A DNA stretch of 64,000 nucleotides from Rothia nasimurium. GTDB lineage: Bacteria; Actinomycetota; Actinomycetes; Actinomycetales; Micrococcaceae. This document shows, one piece after another, positions 27,341 through 36,574 of the stretch. Both the position numbers and the translations under genes were made by a program. The notes beneath the pieces are model-generated. The model was not told where the DNA came from, searched no databases, and worked only from the letters and a program-made list of their open reading frames with translations. The DNA lies in assembly GCF_928392795.1 (NCBI RefSeq), contig NZ_CAKMTJ010000003.1, positions 216,382-280,381 of the forward strand, in the 5' to 3' direction. Position 1 is the first letter of the stretch. Each line of letters begins with the position of its first letter.

Positions 27341-28918
27341 ATGAGTCAGGAACTTGAGCGGGCAGAGTTGCACCGTGCCCTTTGGAAAATTGCGAATGAC
27401 CTGCGCGGTAGCGTCGATGGATGGGACTTCAAACAGTATGTTTTGGGGTTTATGTTCTACCGCTTTATCTCGGAAAACCTCACGGCCTACCTTGATAGCG
27501 AGTTAGAAGAGGGCGAGCCCAGCTACGCGACCCTGACCAATGTCGAGATTGCTGAAAATCATGAGGCTATCGAAGATACGGTTGAGGAAAAAGGCTTCTT
27601 TATCTTCCCTGAAGACCTCTTTGAGAATGTTCGTCAGCGCGCTAACCAGAACAATGAAAACCTGAATGAAGAACTTCAGGAAATTTTCAAGCGCATTGAA
27701 TCTTCAGCTAGCGGGATTTTGAGCGAAGAAGATAACAAAATCCGTGGTCTCTTCGATGACCTGGATGTTAACAGTAATAAGCTGGGTGCATCTATTCCTA
27801 AGCGGAATGAGCTCTTGCGTAAGTTGCTCAATGAGGTAGGCAATTTTAAGCTGGGTAATTTTGCTGACTCCCATAACGATACCTTTGGTGATGCTTACGA
27901 GTACCTGATGGGTATGTATGCTTCAAGCGCCGGTAAGTCGGGCGGCGAGTACTACACCCCGCAGGCTGTTTCTGAGCTACTGGCCCATATTGCTGTGGCG
28001 GGTAAGGATAAGGTCAACAAAGTGTATGACCCGGCCTGTGGTTCCGGTGGCCTACTCCTGAAGTTTGCCAAGGTCTTGGGTAAGGAAAACGTCAAGGAAG
28101 GTTTCTTTGGGCAGGAGATTAACCTGACTACCCGTAACCTGGCTGTTATCAATATGTTCCTGCATGACCTCAACTATGCAAACTTTGATATCGCCCACGG
28201 GGATACCTTGCTTGACCCGGCCCACCGCGATATTGAGCCTTTTGAGGCGATAGTGTCGAACCCTCCCTATTCTGTGAAGTGGGAGGGCGACGCTAACCCC
28301 CTGCTGATTAACGATGAGCGATTCGCTCCGGCTGGTGTGCTGGCTCCTAAGTCGAAGGCTGACCTGGCCTTTACTATGCATATTTTGCACTGGCTGGCAG
28401 AGAACGGGACGGCTGCCATTGTTGAGTTCCCCGGTGTGCTGTACCGCGGGGGAGCGGAGGGCAAGATTCGTAAGTACCTGATTGATGGTAACTATGTGGA
28501 CGCCGTGATTCAGCTTCCGCCGGACCTCTTCTTTGGTACCACCATTGGTACCTGCATTATTGTGCTCAAGAAGTCGAAGAAGGATAACAAGACTCTCTTT
28601 GTGGATGCCTCGGCCCTTTTTGAACGGTCAGGTAATAAGAACACTCTGACTGAAGCCCACCGCCAGCAGATTTTGGACGCGCTCGCAGAGCGCCAGGACG
28701 TTGACTACTTCGCCCAGCTGGTTGATAACAGCACTATTGCTGAGAACGACTATAACCTTTCGGTGTCCTCTTATGTTGAAGCTGAAGACACCCGTGAGGT
28801 CATCGATATTGTTGCTCTGAATGCTGAGATCGAGCAGATCGTTGCCCGCCAGTCTCAGCTGCGTATTGAAATTGACGCCATTGTGGCAGAACTCGAGGCA
28901 GGTGCAGACCATGAGTAG
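27341..28918 (+). CDS. hsdM: HsdM, type I restriction-modification DNA methyltransferase subunit
   Basis: 525 residues from the ATG at 27341 (GGAAAGAAAG upstream; family start MSQELERAELHRALWKIAND). HsdM N-terminal helical domain with LRGSVDGWDFKQYVLGFMFY, then the N6-adenine methylase: motif I YDPACGSGGLL near residue 228 and catalytic NPPYS near 306. Both are intact, unlike the upstream paralogue. M2S methylates the host recognition site. It overlaps hsdS by 8 nt, so the two are translationally coupled. Confidence 0.97.
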   Translation: MSQELERAELHRALWKIANDLRGSVDGWDFKQYVLGFMFYRFISENLTAYLDSELEEGEPSYATLTNVEIAENHEAIEDTVEEKGFFIFPEDLFENVRQRANQNNENLNEELQEIFKRIESSASGILSEEDNKIRGLFDDLDVNSNKLGASIPKRNELLRKLLNEVGNFKLGNFADSHNDTFGDAYEYLMGMYASSAGKSGGEYYTPQAVSELLAHIAVAGKDKVNKVYDPACGSGGLLLKFAKVLGKENVKEGFFGQEINLTTRNLAVINMFLHDLNYANFDIAHGDTLLDPAHRDIEPFEAIVSNPPYSVKWEGDANPLLINDERFAPAGVLAPKSKADLAFTMHILHWLAENGTAAIVEFPGVLYRGGAEGKIRKYLIDGNYVDAVIQLPPDLFFGTTIGTCIIVLKKSKKDNKTLFVDASALFERSGNKNTLTEAHRQQILDALAERQDVDYFAQLVDNSTIAENDYNLSVSSYVEAEDTREVIDIVALNAEIEQIVARQSQLRIEIDAIVAELEAGADHE

Positions 28919-29690
28919 GATTGCTGAGCTAATTGAAGAAATGTGTCCAAACGGTGTTGAATACCTAGAGCTCGGAAAATTAATTATGAAAAATATTGGG
29001 GGAGGGACCCCAAGTAAATCTAAATCCGAGTATTGGGATGGTGATATACCTTGGGTATCAGTAGGCGATCTGAATACCTCAACAAACTATGTAAAAAATA
29101 CTCGATCAAAAATTACTCTTGCTGGTGTGGAAGGGAGTTCAACTAATGTAATTCCTGCTGGATCCGTGATTGTTGCTATAAAAATTTCGCCAGGTAAATT
29201 AAAAATTGCTGGAACTGATTTAGCGATTAATCAGGATATAAGAGGGCTGATTCTAAAGGATTGTATAAATCCTGATTTTTTGGCTTATTACTTTCAGATT
29301 GTTAACGTTCAAGGGCATGGAACGATTGTTAAAAGTATAACAAGTAAGACTTTGGAAAAAATCAAAGTACCTGTGCCACCGCTGAAAATTCAGGAAGAAA
29401 TTGTTAAAATATTAGATAGATTCACCTTGCTGGAGGCTGAGCTGGAGGCACGGAGAAAGCAGTATACCTTTTATCTGGATTCTCTTTTGAATTTTGAAAA
29501 TAGGGGGGGGGGCAAGCCTCACTTAGCGCAAGAAAAGTTCAGGAAATATTCGAAATATCTCGTGGTCGAGTCATCTCTAAAGATTATCTCAGGAATAATC
29601 CTGGTATTTATCCAGTTTATTCTTCTCAAACGCAAGAAGAGGGGGTTTTTGGAACAATCTCTAGTTATGATTTCGATGGGAAGTTTTTAA
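28911..29690 (+). CDS. hsdS: HsdS specificity subunit, 5' half as currently in frame
   Basis: 259 residues starting MSRIAELIEEMCPNGVEY inside the hsdM end. It holds target-recognition domain 1 (GGGTPSKSKSEYWDGDIPWV, INQDIRGLIL, PPLKIQEEIVKILDRFTLLE) and the central helical repeat RRKQYTFYLDSLLNFENR. The G10 tract at 29503-29512 then shifts the frame, adding about 60 unrelated residues before a stop at 29690. With G8 or G11 it would continue into the second half at 29513-30079 and give a normal two-domain subunit near 390 residues. The half-subunit keeps one domain and a helix and might dimerise, as reported for NgoAV of Neisseria. The region is much more AT-rich than hsdR. Confidence 0.9.
   Translation: MSRIAELIEEMCPNGVEYLELGKLIMKNIGGGTPSKSKSEYWDGDIPWVSVGDLNTSTNYVKNTRSKITLAGVEGSSTNVIPAGSVIVAIKISPGKLKIAGTDLAINQDIRGLILKDCINPDFLAYYFQIVNVQGHGTIVKSITSKTLEKIKVPVPPLKIQEEIVKILDRFTLLEAELEARRKQYTFYLDSLLNFENRGGGKPHLAQEKFRKYSKYLVVESSLKIISGIILVFIQFILLKRKKRGFLEQSLVMISMGSF
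29503..29512 (+). repeat. G10 homopolymer inside hsdS (phase-variation tract)
   Basis: Ten consecutive G bases at the junction of the central helix and target domain 2. The coding halves on either side are in different frames; a tract of 8 or 11 joins them, 10 does not. Confidence 0.95.
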
Positions 29691-30079
29691 CCTGGACTAC
29701 AGATGGTGCGAATGCTGGCACTGTTTCATATCGCACTGGAAAATTTAGTTGCACTAACGTATGTGGGATTTTGAAAATCAAAGTATCTGATGTTTCATTG
29801 AAGTATATCTACTACGCACTCTCCCAGATAGCCCCTCGTTATGTAAATTCTGGAATGGGTAATCCAAAGTTAATGAGTAATAAAATGGGTGAAATTGATT
29901 TGTTGATTCCCTCTCTCGCGGAACAGGAGCGCATCGTTGATATTCTCGACCGCTTTGAAGCTCTCGTGAATGACATTAGCTCCGGCCTACCCGCTGAAAT
30001 CGCTGCCCGCCGTAAACAGTACGAGTACTACCGCGACCAGCTCCTCACATTCAAGGAACTCCAGCCAGAAGCAGCCTAA
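29513..30079 (+). pseudogene. hsdS: HsdS 3' half: second target-recognition domain, out of frame
   Basis: Directly after the G tract this frame is open from 29513 to the TAA ending at 30079 and reads as a complete second target domain: ISRGRVISKDYLRNNPGIYP, TWTTDGANAGTV and LAEQERIVDILDRFEALV, ending with RRKQYEYYRDQLLTF. That last stretch repeats the central helix of the 5' half (RRKQYTFYLDSLL), as expected for HsdS. The frame has no start codon of its own near the tract, so it would be silent at G10 unless slippage occurs. The domain shows no decay, which argues for switching rather than a dead gene. Confidence 0.88.
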
Positions 30080-30092
30080 CCCCCCCTAACAC

Positions 30093-30135
30093 TGTCGCCC
30101 CGGCACACCCACCCCACATGCCAGCCGGGGCGACA
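30093..30135 (+). other. 12-bp perfect hairpin between hsdS and hsdR
   Basis: TGTCGCCCCGGC (30093-30104) pairs perfectly with GCCGGGGCGACA (30124-30135). No T run follows, so it may be a weak terminator, a processing site or an mRNA stabiliser that lets hsdMS and hsdR be expressed at different levels. Confidence 0.6.
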
Positions 30136-30187
30136 CCGTCCTTGCCACACAGCCACACGCCTCTGAACCAGCCACGAAAGAACAGCC

Positions 30188-33100
30188 ATGGCCATCAAGC
30201 ACAACCCAGCCAACACCATTACCCCCATCCTGCTCACCGAAGAGCACACCGTCGCCAGCGAAATCCCTGTCATAGCCAACCAGGAGCTCACCTACCAAAC
30301 CGAAGCCCAGCTCGAAGCCGAATTCATCGCAACCCTCCAAGGCCAGGCCTACGACTACCTTCCGCTCCGCACCGCAGAAGACCTCAAAAACAACCTGCGC
30401 ACCCAGCTCGAAAAACTTAACAACTACCAGCTCACCGACGCCGAATGGGAACGCTTCTACATAACCGTCGTAGCCAACCCCACCGCCAGCCACACCGACA
30501 AAACCCACATCATCCAACGTGAGCCCATCCAACCCTGCGTCCTCGACGACGGCACCATCAAAAACTTCAAACTTATTGATCGCCGCGACATCCACAACAA
30601 CACCCTGCAAGTCATCAACCAGTACGTCACCGACGGGGGAGCAGCCTCAAACCGCTACGACGTGACCGTCCTGGTCAACGGCCTACCCCTCGTCCACGTA
30701 GAACTCAAACGCCGCGGGGTCGAAATTCAAGAAGCCTTCAACCAGATTCGCCGCTACCAGAAAGACTCCTTCTGGGCAGACTCCGGCCTCTACGACTACA
30801 TTCAAATCTTCGTTATCTCCAACGGCACCAGAACCAAGTACTACTCCAACACCGTCCGCTACAAGCACGTAGACTCCCAGCGATCACAGCGTCGCCGTCG
30901 TCAGGCTAGTGCCGACTCCTTCGAATTCACCAGCTGGTGGGCCACTGACACCAACAAGCGAATCAGCGACCTCATCCCCTTCGCAAAAACCTTCTTTGCT
31001 CGGCACACCCTGCTCAACATCCTCACCCGCTACTGCGTCTTTACCGTCGACAAAGACCTCCTGGTCATGCGGCCCTACCAGATCGTGGCCACCGAAAAAA
31101 TCCTGCGAAAAATCCTCATCGCCACCAACTACAAAAAACAGGGCACCATTGAGGCCGGCGGCTACATCTGGCACACCACAGGATCCGGCAAAACTCTCAC
31201 CAGCTTCAAAACAGCCCAGCTCGCCAAAGACCTCGACACCGTACACAAGGTCCTTTTCGTCGTCGACCGCAAAGACCTGGACTACCAGACCATGAAGGAA
31301 TACGACGCCTTCCAAAAGGGCGCCGCGAATTCCAATACCTCAACGAAGATTCTCAAAGGTCAGCTTGAAGACCCCAGCGCCCAAATCATTATCACCACGA
31401 TTCAAAAACTCGACCAGTTCATCAAGAAGAACCCCGGCCACCCCATCTTTGCTGAACCCGTCGTCCTCATCTTCGACGAATGCCACCGCTCCCAGTTCGG
31501 CGACATGCACACAGCAATCACTCGCAACTTCAAAAAATACTTCATGTTCGGGTTCACCGGCACCCCCATCTTTGACGCCAACGCAAAAAGCGGCGGGAAC
31601 GTCAAACTCCGCACCACGCAGGATGCCTTCGGCGAAAAACTGCACACCTACACCATCGTCGACGCTATCGGTGACAAGAATGTGCTGCCCTTCCGCGTCG
31701 AATACAATAACAGCGTCAAACTCGCAAACGGTGTAGAAGACACAGAGGTCTACGGTATCGCAGCAGAAGCCGCTATGCGCTCACCCGAACGCATCGAACG
31801 TATCGTGCACTACATCCTCGACCACTACGACCAAAAAACAAAGCGCAACGAAACCTACCAGCTCAAAGACAAGCGCCTTGAAGGGTTCAACTCAATCCTG
31901 GCAACCGCCTCCATCGACGCGGCTAGAGTCTACTACAGTAAATTCCAAAAAATTCAACAGCAGCGGTTAGAAGAGCACGGTATAGAACCCCTCAAGATCG
32001 CAGTTATCTATTCTGCCGCACCAAATAATGACGACTCAGATGACTTCCTTGCAGAGGAATCACTGAACCCCAGCGAACTCGATATGGGCTCATTTATGTT
32101 CCTACAAGAGGCCGTATCTGACTACAACGAGATATTTGACAGGTCCTTCGACCTGACTGGCGAAGGCTTCGACAGATACTACAAGGACGTCTCAAAGAAA
32201 ATGAAGAACCGGGAACTAGACCTGCTTATCGTGGTCAATATGTTCCTCACTGGCTTTGACTCCAAGACCGTCAATACCCTTTGGGTCGATAAAAACATGA
32301 AGTCCCACGGTCTGATTCAGGCCTTTAGCCGCACCAATCGCATTCTCAACTCGGTCAAAACATACGGCAACATCGTCTGCTTCCGAAACCTCGAGACCGA
32401 AACCGATGAAGCGCTCGCCCTCTTCGGCAATAAAGACGCCCGTGCCACCGTCCTGCTCAAACCCTACGCAGAGTACCTCGAAACCTACCGTGAAAACCTT
32501 GAAGCCCTGCAGAAAGACTTCTCCCTCGACGCGCTGGGCTCAGGGGGTCTCGGCGAACAAGCACAGAAAGAGTTCGTCAAGCTCTTCGGTGAGGTACTGA
32601 AGCTCCGGAATATCCTGTCAGCCTTTGACGAATTTGAAGCTGACGACACTCTTGCTCCACGCGACGTGCAAGACTACCAATCGCACTACCTCGATATCTA
32701 CCGCAGTATGCGGGAACGCAGCGAGAACAGTCCTGTTGATATTACTGAAGACCTTATCTTCGAAATCGAACTCATCAAACAGGTTTCGGTCGGTGTGGAC
32801 CATATTCTCATGCTGGTCGAACAGTACCGGCAGAGCAACGGGACCGATGAGGAAGTGCGCTCGCAGATTAACCGTGCCATCGATTCAAGCCCCACCCTGC
32901 ACAACAAAAAGGACCTCATCGAAGACTTCCTCAACAAGGTTTCCTTCGACAAGGACGACGTTCAGGGCGAATGGAAGAAACACGTTCAAGAACAGTCATC
33001 AGCCGAACTTAACAAGATCATTGAAGAGGAAAAGCTAGACCCTGAGCCTACACGATCGCTGGTAGCAGATGCATGGTTGGCCGGGGGAGTACCTACCCAC

Positions 33101-33244
33101 GGTGAACGCATTGGTCGACTGATGAAGGGCACCGGATCCCGCTTTGCCCGACCCGCAAACGGCGAAAGTCGTGCTGCACGTAAGGAACGCCTTATTAACC
33201 GTTTACAGCGGTTCTACGAGCGATTCAGCGAAATCATAAGCTAG
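30188..33244 (+). CDS. hsdR: HsdR, type I restriction endonuclease subunit
   Basis: 1018 residues. The N-terminal PD-(D/E)xK nuclease is marked by VHVELKRRGVEIQEAFNQI near residue 172. The SF2 translocase follows: Walker A WHTTGSGKTLTSF near 330, DECHRSQFGDMH near 430, FGFTGTPIF, and motif VI LIQAFSRTNRILNSVKT. A C-terminal helical region would contact the methylase. R2M2S pumps DNA and cuts unmodified DNA far from the site. Its first two thirds use C-ending codons strongly, unlike the AT-rich hsdS, so parts of the operon differ in base composition. Confidence 0.97.
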   Translation: MAIKHNPANTITPILLTEEHTVASEIPVIANQELTYQTEAQLEAEFIATLQGQAYDYLPLRTAEDLKNNLRTQLEKLNNYQLTDAEWERFYITVVANPTASHTDKTHIIQREPIQPCVLDDGTIKNFKLIDRRDIHNNTLQVINQYVTDGGAASNRYDVTVLVNGLPLVHVELKRRGVEIQEAFNQIRRYQKDSFWADSGLYDYIQIFVISNGTRTKYYSNTVRYKHVDSQRSQRRRRQASADSFEFTSWWATDTNKRISDLIPFAKTFFARHTLLNILTRYCVFTVDKDLLVMRPYQIVATEKILRKILIATNYKKQGTIEAGGYIWHTTGSGKTLTSFKTAQLAKDLDTVHKVLFVVDRKDLDYQTMKEYDAFQKGAANSNTSTKILKGQLEDPSAQIIITTIQKLDQFIKKNPGHPIFAEPVVLIFDECHRSQFGDMHTAITRNFKKYFMFGFTGTPIFDANAKSGGNVKLRTTQDAFGEKLHTYTIVDAIGDKNVLPFRVEYNNSVKLANGVEDTEVYGIAAEAAMRSPERIERIVHYILDHYDQKTKRNETYQLKDKRLEGFNSILATASIDAARVYYSKFQKIQQQRLEEHGIEPLKIAVIYSAAPNNDDSDDFLAEESLNPSELDMGSFMFLQEAVSDYNEIFDRSFDLTGEGFDRYYKDVSKKMKNRELDLLIVVNMFLTGFDSKTVNTLWVDKNMKSHGLIQAFSRTNRILNSVKTYGNIVCFRNLETETDEALALFGNKDARATVLLKPYAEYLETYRENLEALQKDFSLDALGSGGLGEQAQKEFVKLFGEVLKLRNILSAFDEFEADDTLAPRDVQDYQSHYLDIYRSMRERSENSPVDITEDLIFEIELIKQVSVGVDHILMLVEQYRQSNGTDEEVRSQINRAIDSSPTLHNKKDLIEDFLNKVSFDKDDVQGEWKKHVQEQSSAELNKIIEEEKLDPEPTRSLVADAWLAGGVPTHGERIGRLMKGTGSRFARPANGESRAARKERLINRLQRFYERFSEIIS

Positions 33245-33269
33245 GTATACCTTCAGCTTAAAAGAGATC

Positions 33270-33305
33270 CAGCCCGCTACCGCCTCTAAGAGGTGGTGCG
33301 GGCTG
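33270..33305. terminator. Bidirectional terminator between hsdR and the toxin gene
   Basis: CAGCCCGC and GCGGGCTG (33270-33277, 33298-33305) with an inner ACC-GCCTC/GAGG-GGT stem form one long hairpin between convergent genes. Confidence 0.7.
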
Positions 33306-33346
33306 AACGGTTAAAATAAAGACTACCAGCTAATTCGTTAGCCAAG

Positions 33347-33625
33347 CTAATGATCCCCATAATGAGTTCGACAGGCATAAATAACCAGGACGGTACGCCC
33401 GTCAAGCTCAGTAACCTCATAAACCAGTCGATGCGTCTGATCAATTCGTCGCGACCATAGCCCAGAGAACTCCCCTCGCAAGGGCTCAGGTTTCCCGATA
33501 CCAGAAAATGGTCCGTTCCGTGTGATGTCCTTGATGAGGGCATTGATACGTTTGAGAGTCTTTCGATCTTCAGACTGCCAGTAAACATACTGCTCCCAAG
33601 CTTCATCTGACCACAGTTTATTCAT
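33347..33625 (-). CDS. yoeB: YoeB-family toxin (ribosome-dependent mRNA interferase)
   Basis: 92 residues from the ATG at 33625 ([17 protein letters not shown]), typical YoeB length and start. The catalytic set of the RelE/YoeB fold is present: Glu in [12 protein letters not shown], Arg in [14 protein letters not shown] and the C-terminal His-Tyr in ACRTHYGDH. YoeB cuts mRNA in the ribosomal A site. The gene overlaps the antitoxin end by 8 nt. A longer frame upstream lies inside the antitoxin gene and is not the likely start. Confidence 0.93.
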   Translation of the reverse strand: MNKLWSDEAWEQYVYWQSEDRKTLKRINALIKDITRNGPFSGIGKPEPLRGEFSGLWSRRIDQTHRLVYEVTELDGRTVLVIYACRTHYGDH

Positions 33626-33872
33626 CAATAAGCTCGCGTTCTGTGAGATTACCTCCCTTAACCTGAGCAACCGACCGGCGCAACATACTCACATTAGCCT
33701 CGGAATAAAACGGATCAATCGATACCTCAAAGGGAATCCTCTGCTCCCTAGTCATTTTCTTCGCAAACATCGAAAAGGCAGCAGAAACCGTAATTCCCAG
33801 CTCCTGACACAAGACCTCAAGGTCCCTCTTAGTCTGCTCATCCAAACGAACATTCACCACACTAGTAGCCAT
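33618..33872 (-). CDS. RelB/DinJ-family antitoxin
   Basis: 84 residues from the ATG at 33872, after [29 protein letters not shown] is a ribbon-helix-helix N-terminus of RelB/DinJ type; the C-terminal part ([20 protein letters not shown]) would wrap the toxin. A DinJ-type antitoxin with a YoeB toxin is a known pairing. Such antitoxins repress their own operon. The pair lies directly behind the restriction genes, on the opposite strand. Confidence 0.9.
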   Translation of the reverse strand: MATSVVNVRLDEQTKRDLEVLCQELGITVSAAFSMFAKKMTREQRIPFEVSIDPFYSEANVSMLRRSVAQVKGGNLTERELIDE

Positions 33873-34029
33873 AACGTCCACCTTTCGTATATTCAATGTG
33901 TACTCATTGTATGTCTTACCAGTGGTAACTGGAAAGGGTGCGGCCCATACCTCCTTCTCCTTTCCACCCCACCGCGTCCTTCCCCACAAACCCACAAGCC
34001 AACAAACAAGCCGTGAGACAATAGAACCT

Positions 34030-34965
34030 ATGGACTTCAAAGAACGCCTCAGCACCCCCGTCGTCATGGAAAACCCCCAGGCAGACCGCGTCAAAGACAT
34101 CGCCAAACTTGCCACCCGGGCAGCCCGCACCAAAACCGGGCACTTCCTGGTCGAGGGGCCGCAGGCCGTCCGCGAAGCCCTCAAAGCCCACCAGGCCAAG
34201 CCCCTGCTCGACGCCGTCTACATCACCGAACGCGCCTTCGACCGCCACCCCGACATCGTCGACCTGCTCGAAGAAGCCCACGGCAGCCCCACCCCCGAGC
34301 CCGGCCGCAAGGTCTTCATGCGCATGGTGACCGAGCCCGTCCTCGCGGCCATGGCCGAATCCGTCAGCCCCCAGGGCATCATCGCCGTTGCCTTCCAGAA
34401 CGATATTGCCCCCTCCGACATCTGGGGCGAAGGCGCCATCAACCCCAAGCTCATCGCCGTCCTGGCCCGCGTGCAAGACCCGGGCAACGCAGGCACTATC
34501 CTGCGGGCAGCTGATGCTGCCGGTGCTGACCTGATCGTCACCACCAAGGGCTCCGTTGACCTCTACAACCCCAAGGCGGTGCGCTCCACCGCAGGCTCCC
34601 TCTTCCACGTACCCGTGATCCAGGGCATCGACCTTGAAGATTTCGCCGAGGACGCCAAAGCCCAGGGTATCGGCGTGCTTGCAGCAGACGGCTACGGCCG
34701 AGTCTCCTTAGATGACCTCCAGGACGCCGCCTTCGCCCTGCGCAACGGCGTCGAACCCCGTAAGAAGGTCAAGTATGACCTGGCCAAGCCCACCATGTGG
34801 CTCTTCGGCAACGAAGCGGCGGGCCTGAGCGATGAAGAAAAGGCTGCCGCCTCCCTGCGTGTGGCCGTTCCCCTGCGCGGGGCCGCCGAGTCGCTGAATG
34901 TCGGCATGGCAGCTGGTGTCTGCCTCTTCGCCTCCTCCCTGGCCCAGAACCGCAAGGGCGACTAG
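34030..34965 (+). CDS. TrmH/SpoU-family RNA 2'-O-methyltransferase
   Basis: 311 residues from the ATG at 34030, which fits the family start better than the long frame upstream through the antitoxin region. A GACAAT box 7 nt before the ATG suggests a leaderless transcript. N-terminal substrate-binding domain (TKTGHFLVEGPQAVREAL) and C-terminal SPOUT knot: ARVQDPGNAGTILRAADAAG, TMWLFGNEAAGLS and VPLRGAAESLNVGMAAGV. It would methylate 23S rRNA or tRNA ribose; the site is unknown. It lies upstream of pheST, a frequent arrangement. The mutT stop-start overlap follows. Confidence 0.92.
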   Translation: MDFKERLSTPVVMENPQADRVKDIAKLATRAARTKTGHFLVEGPQAVREALKAHQAKPLLDAVYITERAFDRHPDIVDLLEEAHGSPTPEPGRKVFMRMVTEPVLAAMAESVSPQGIIAVAFQNDIAPSDIWGEGAINPKLIAVLARVQDPGNAGTILRAADAAGADLIVTTKGSVDLYNPKAVRSTAGSLFHVPVIQGIDLEDFAEDAKAQGIGVLAADGYGRVSLDDLQDAAFALRNGVEPRKKVKYDLAKPTMWLFGNEAAGLSDEEKAAASLRVAVPLRGAAESLNVGMAAGVCLFASSLAQNRKGD

Positions 34966-35408
34966 TGGGAGAACAGCCTACTGCCGTCTATCCGGTGCAG
35001 GTGGTCGGGGCAGCTATCGTCGATTCTTTGACCAGCCCTACCCGCCTGCTGGTGGGCCAGCGCTCGGCCCCACCGGCGCTGGCTGGCCTGTGGGAGTTTC
35101 CCGGCGGCAAGGTTGAGCCCGGTGAAGCCTGCGAGGACGCCCTGCTCCGTGAACTGGGTGAAGAGCTGGGTGTTACCGCCCAGCTCGGTACCGAGATTGT
35201 CGGCCCCCACCCCCAGGGCTGGGTGCTGAACGAGAAAGCTGCTATGCGAGTTTGGTTCGCAGAAATTACGGACGGACGCGCCACCGCCCTACAAGACCAC
35301 GCTGAGTTACGCTGGGTCCAGCTTGATGCCACGGTGCTGGAGCTGCCCTGGATTCCCGCTGACTTTCCTATTGTCGAGGAGCTGCTGGCGGGCGTCCGCG
35401 CCGCTTAA
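34965..35408 (+). CDS. MutT-like NUDIX hydrolase (8-oxo-dGTP diphosphatase type)
   Basis: 147 residues from a GTG overlapping the methyltransferase stop by one base. The NUDIX box is perfect: GGKVEPGEACEDALLRELGE followed by ELGV, preceded by GLWEFPGG. MutT-type proteins clear oxidised nucleotides. VVGAAIVDSLTSPTRLLVGQRS and the C-terminal ELPWIPADFPIVEEL fit the short MutT form. Confidence 0.93.
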   Translation: MGEQPTAVYPVQVVGAAIVDSLTSPTRLLVGQRSAPPALAGLWEFPGGKVEPGEACEDALLRELGEELGVTAQLGTEIVGPHPQGWVLNEKAAMRVWFAEITDGRATALQDHAELRWVQLDATVLELPWIPADFPIVEELLAGVRAA

Positions 35409-35518
35409 GCTGTAGCGAAGCGTCATAGAACTCGCCCCAGCAGAAAAATAAGGCATCTGACTTTCCCCTCCGGTATAGTGTGTAGTACGCAACACATCTT
35501 TCACATGGAGGTTTAGAC

Positions 35519-36025
35519 ATGTCGCAGACACCCTACGGAACTAACGACCACTCCGCACCGAACGACACCCAGGCCATGTATATGGGTGGCCAGCCCGGAT
35601 TCGGGCAGCAGCCGGTAGCTCCCGACGCTGAGCAGAAGCACAAACGCTCACAGGTCATTCTCTTAGCTACAGCTGTTGTTTACCTGCTGGTGCAGGTACT
35701 AGGCTACGTGCTGACACCCGCAACTATCGATGTGCTCGGTGAGACCGTGCCCACCGACCAAAACCCCGTGACCACTGTGGCGGGAACCGTTATTGGTCTG
35801 GCACTTTTTGCTCTGGTGTACTTCCTTATGGCTAAGTACAAAAAGGCTGGTCGCATCACCGGCTATGTTTTCGCGGGTCTGGGAATTCTTGGCGCAGCCT
35901 TCTCGGCGCTGGGCTCAATCTACATTTCGATTATTGTTGTTGCACTCTGCGTTCTGTGGCTGGTTCTGGCCATCGTCTGGATTGTTGCGGTATCGAATAA
36001 GTCTGTTGCTTCAATCTTGCGCTAG
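35519..36025 (+). CDS. Small multi-pass membrane protein, unknown function
   Basis: 168 residues after a GGAGG site. A hydrophilic Gln/Gly/Pro-rich N-terminus (about 45 residues) is followed by four hydrophobic segments. I do not recognise a characterised family. A TATAGT -10-like hexamer lies at 35474-35479 and a terminator follows, so it is probably a single-gene unit. Confidence 0.7.
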   Translation: MSQTPYGTNDHSAPNDTQAMYMGGQPGFGQQPVAPDAEQKHKRSQVILLATAVVYLLVQVLGYVLTPATIDVLGETVPTDQNPVTTVAGTVIGLALFALVYFLMAKYKKAGRITGYVFAGLGILGAAFSALGSIYISIIVVALCVLWLVLAIVWIVAVSNKSVASILR

Positions 36026-36044
36026 ACCTTATCTTCTAGCTGTG

Positions 36045-36078
36045 ATGGGCCCTTCGGTTGATCCGGAGGGCCCATTTC
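36045..36078 (+). terminator. Intrinsic terminator after the membrane protein gene
   Basis: ATGGGCCCTTCGG pairs with CCGGAGGGCCCAT, followed by TTTCTG. Confidence 0.85.
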
Positions 36079-36148
36079 TGTGCGAACTTCATAATCTTGA
36101 ACCGTGACCGACTGGTCGCTACCCTGAAAGAAAGGAGGCTGATGATTC

Positions 36149-36574
36149 ATGAAAGACAAAGAGAAACAGCAACTGGCCTTTAGTAGGGGAGAGGTGCCCA
36201 CGGTTATCCGAGTAATGCAGGGCATTTTAGTGCTGTCGGGTATCGCTTACCTGACGCTAACGGTTACTTCCCTTGATATCAGCGGTACACGGGGAATCGT
36301 GAGTGCTGTTATTTCAATCGCCCTCACCTCTTTGCTGTATATCTGGGTTATCCGCCGCACCGGCACCTGGCAAAAAGCAGGAGCCGCTAATCTGCTCGGG
36401 TTTGTCTGTACTGTCATCAGCACTGTTTCGCTTCTTTCACTTATCTGGGTTACGCCCCTTGCTGTCGGCCCAATGGCTATGACCGGGTTCCTGGTGTGGT
36501 CCCTAGCCAACCTCACCTGGCTTGCCCTAACCTTTACTCCTAGCGCTCGGGCTTTCTTCGAGAGGGTAAGGTGA
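36149..36574 (+). CDS. Small four-helix membrane protein, unknown function
   Basis: 141 residues, about four hydrophobic helices, short basic N-terminus (KDKEKQQLAFSRGE). It resembles its upstream neighbour only in general layout. AAAGGAGG lies upstream. Its stop codon TGA (36572-36574) is inside the left arm of structured repeat copy 2, so the coding sequence and the repeat overlap. Confidence 0.65.
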   Translation: MKDKEKQQLAFSRGEVPTVIRVMQGILVLSGIAYLTLTVTSLDISGTRGIVSAVISIALTSLLYIWVIRRTGTWQKAGAANLLGFVCTVISTVSLLSLIWVTPLAVGPMAMTGFLVWSLANLTWLALTFTPSARAFFERVR

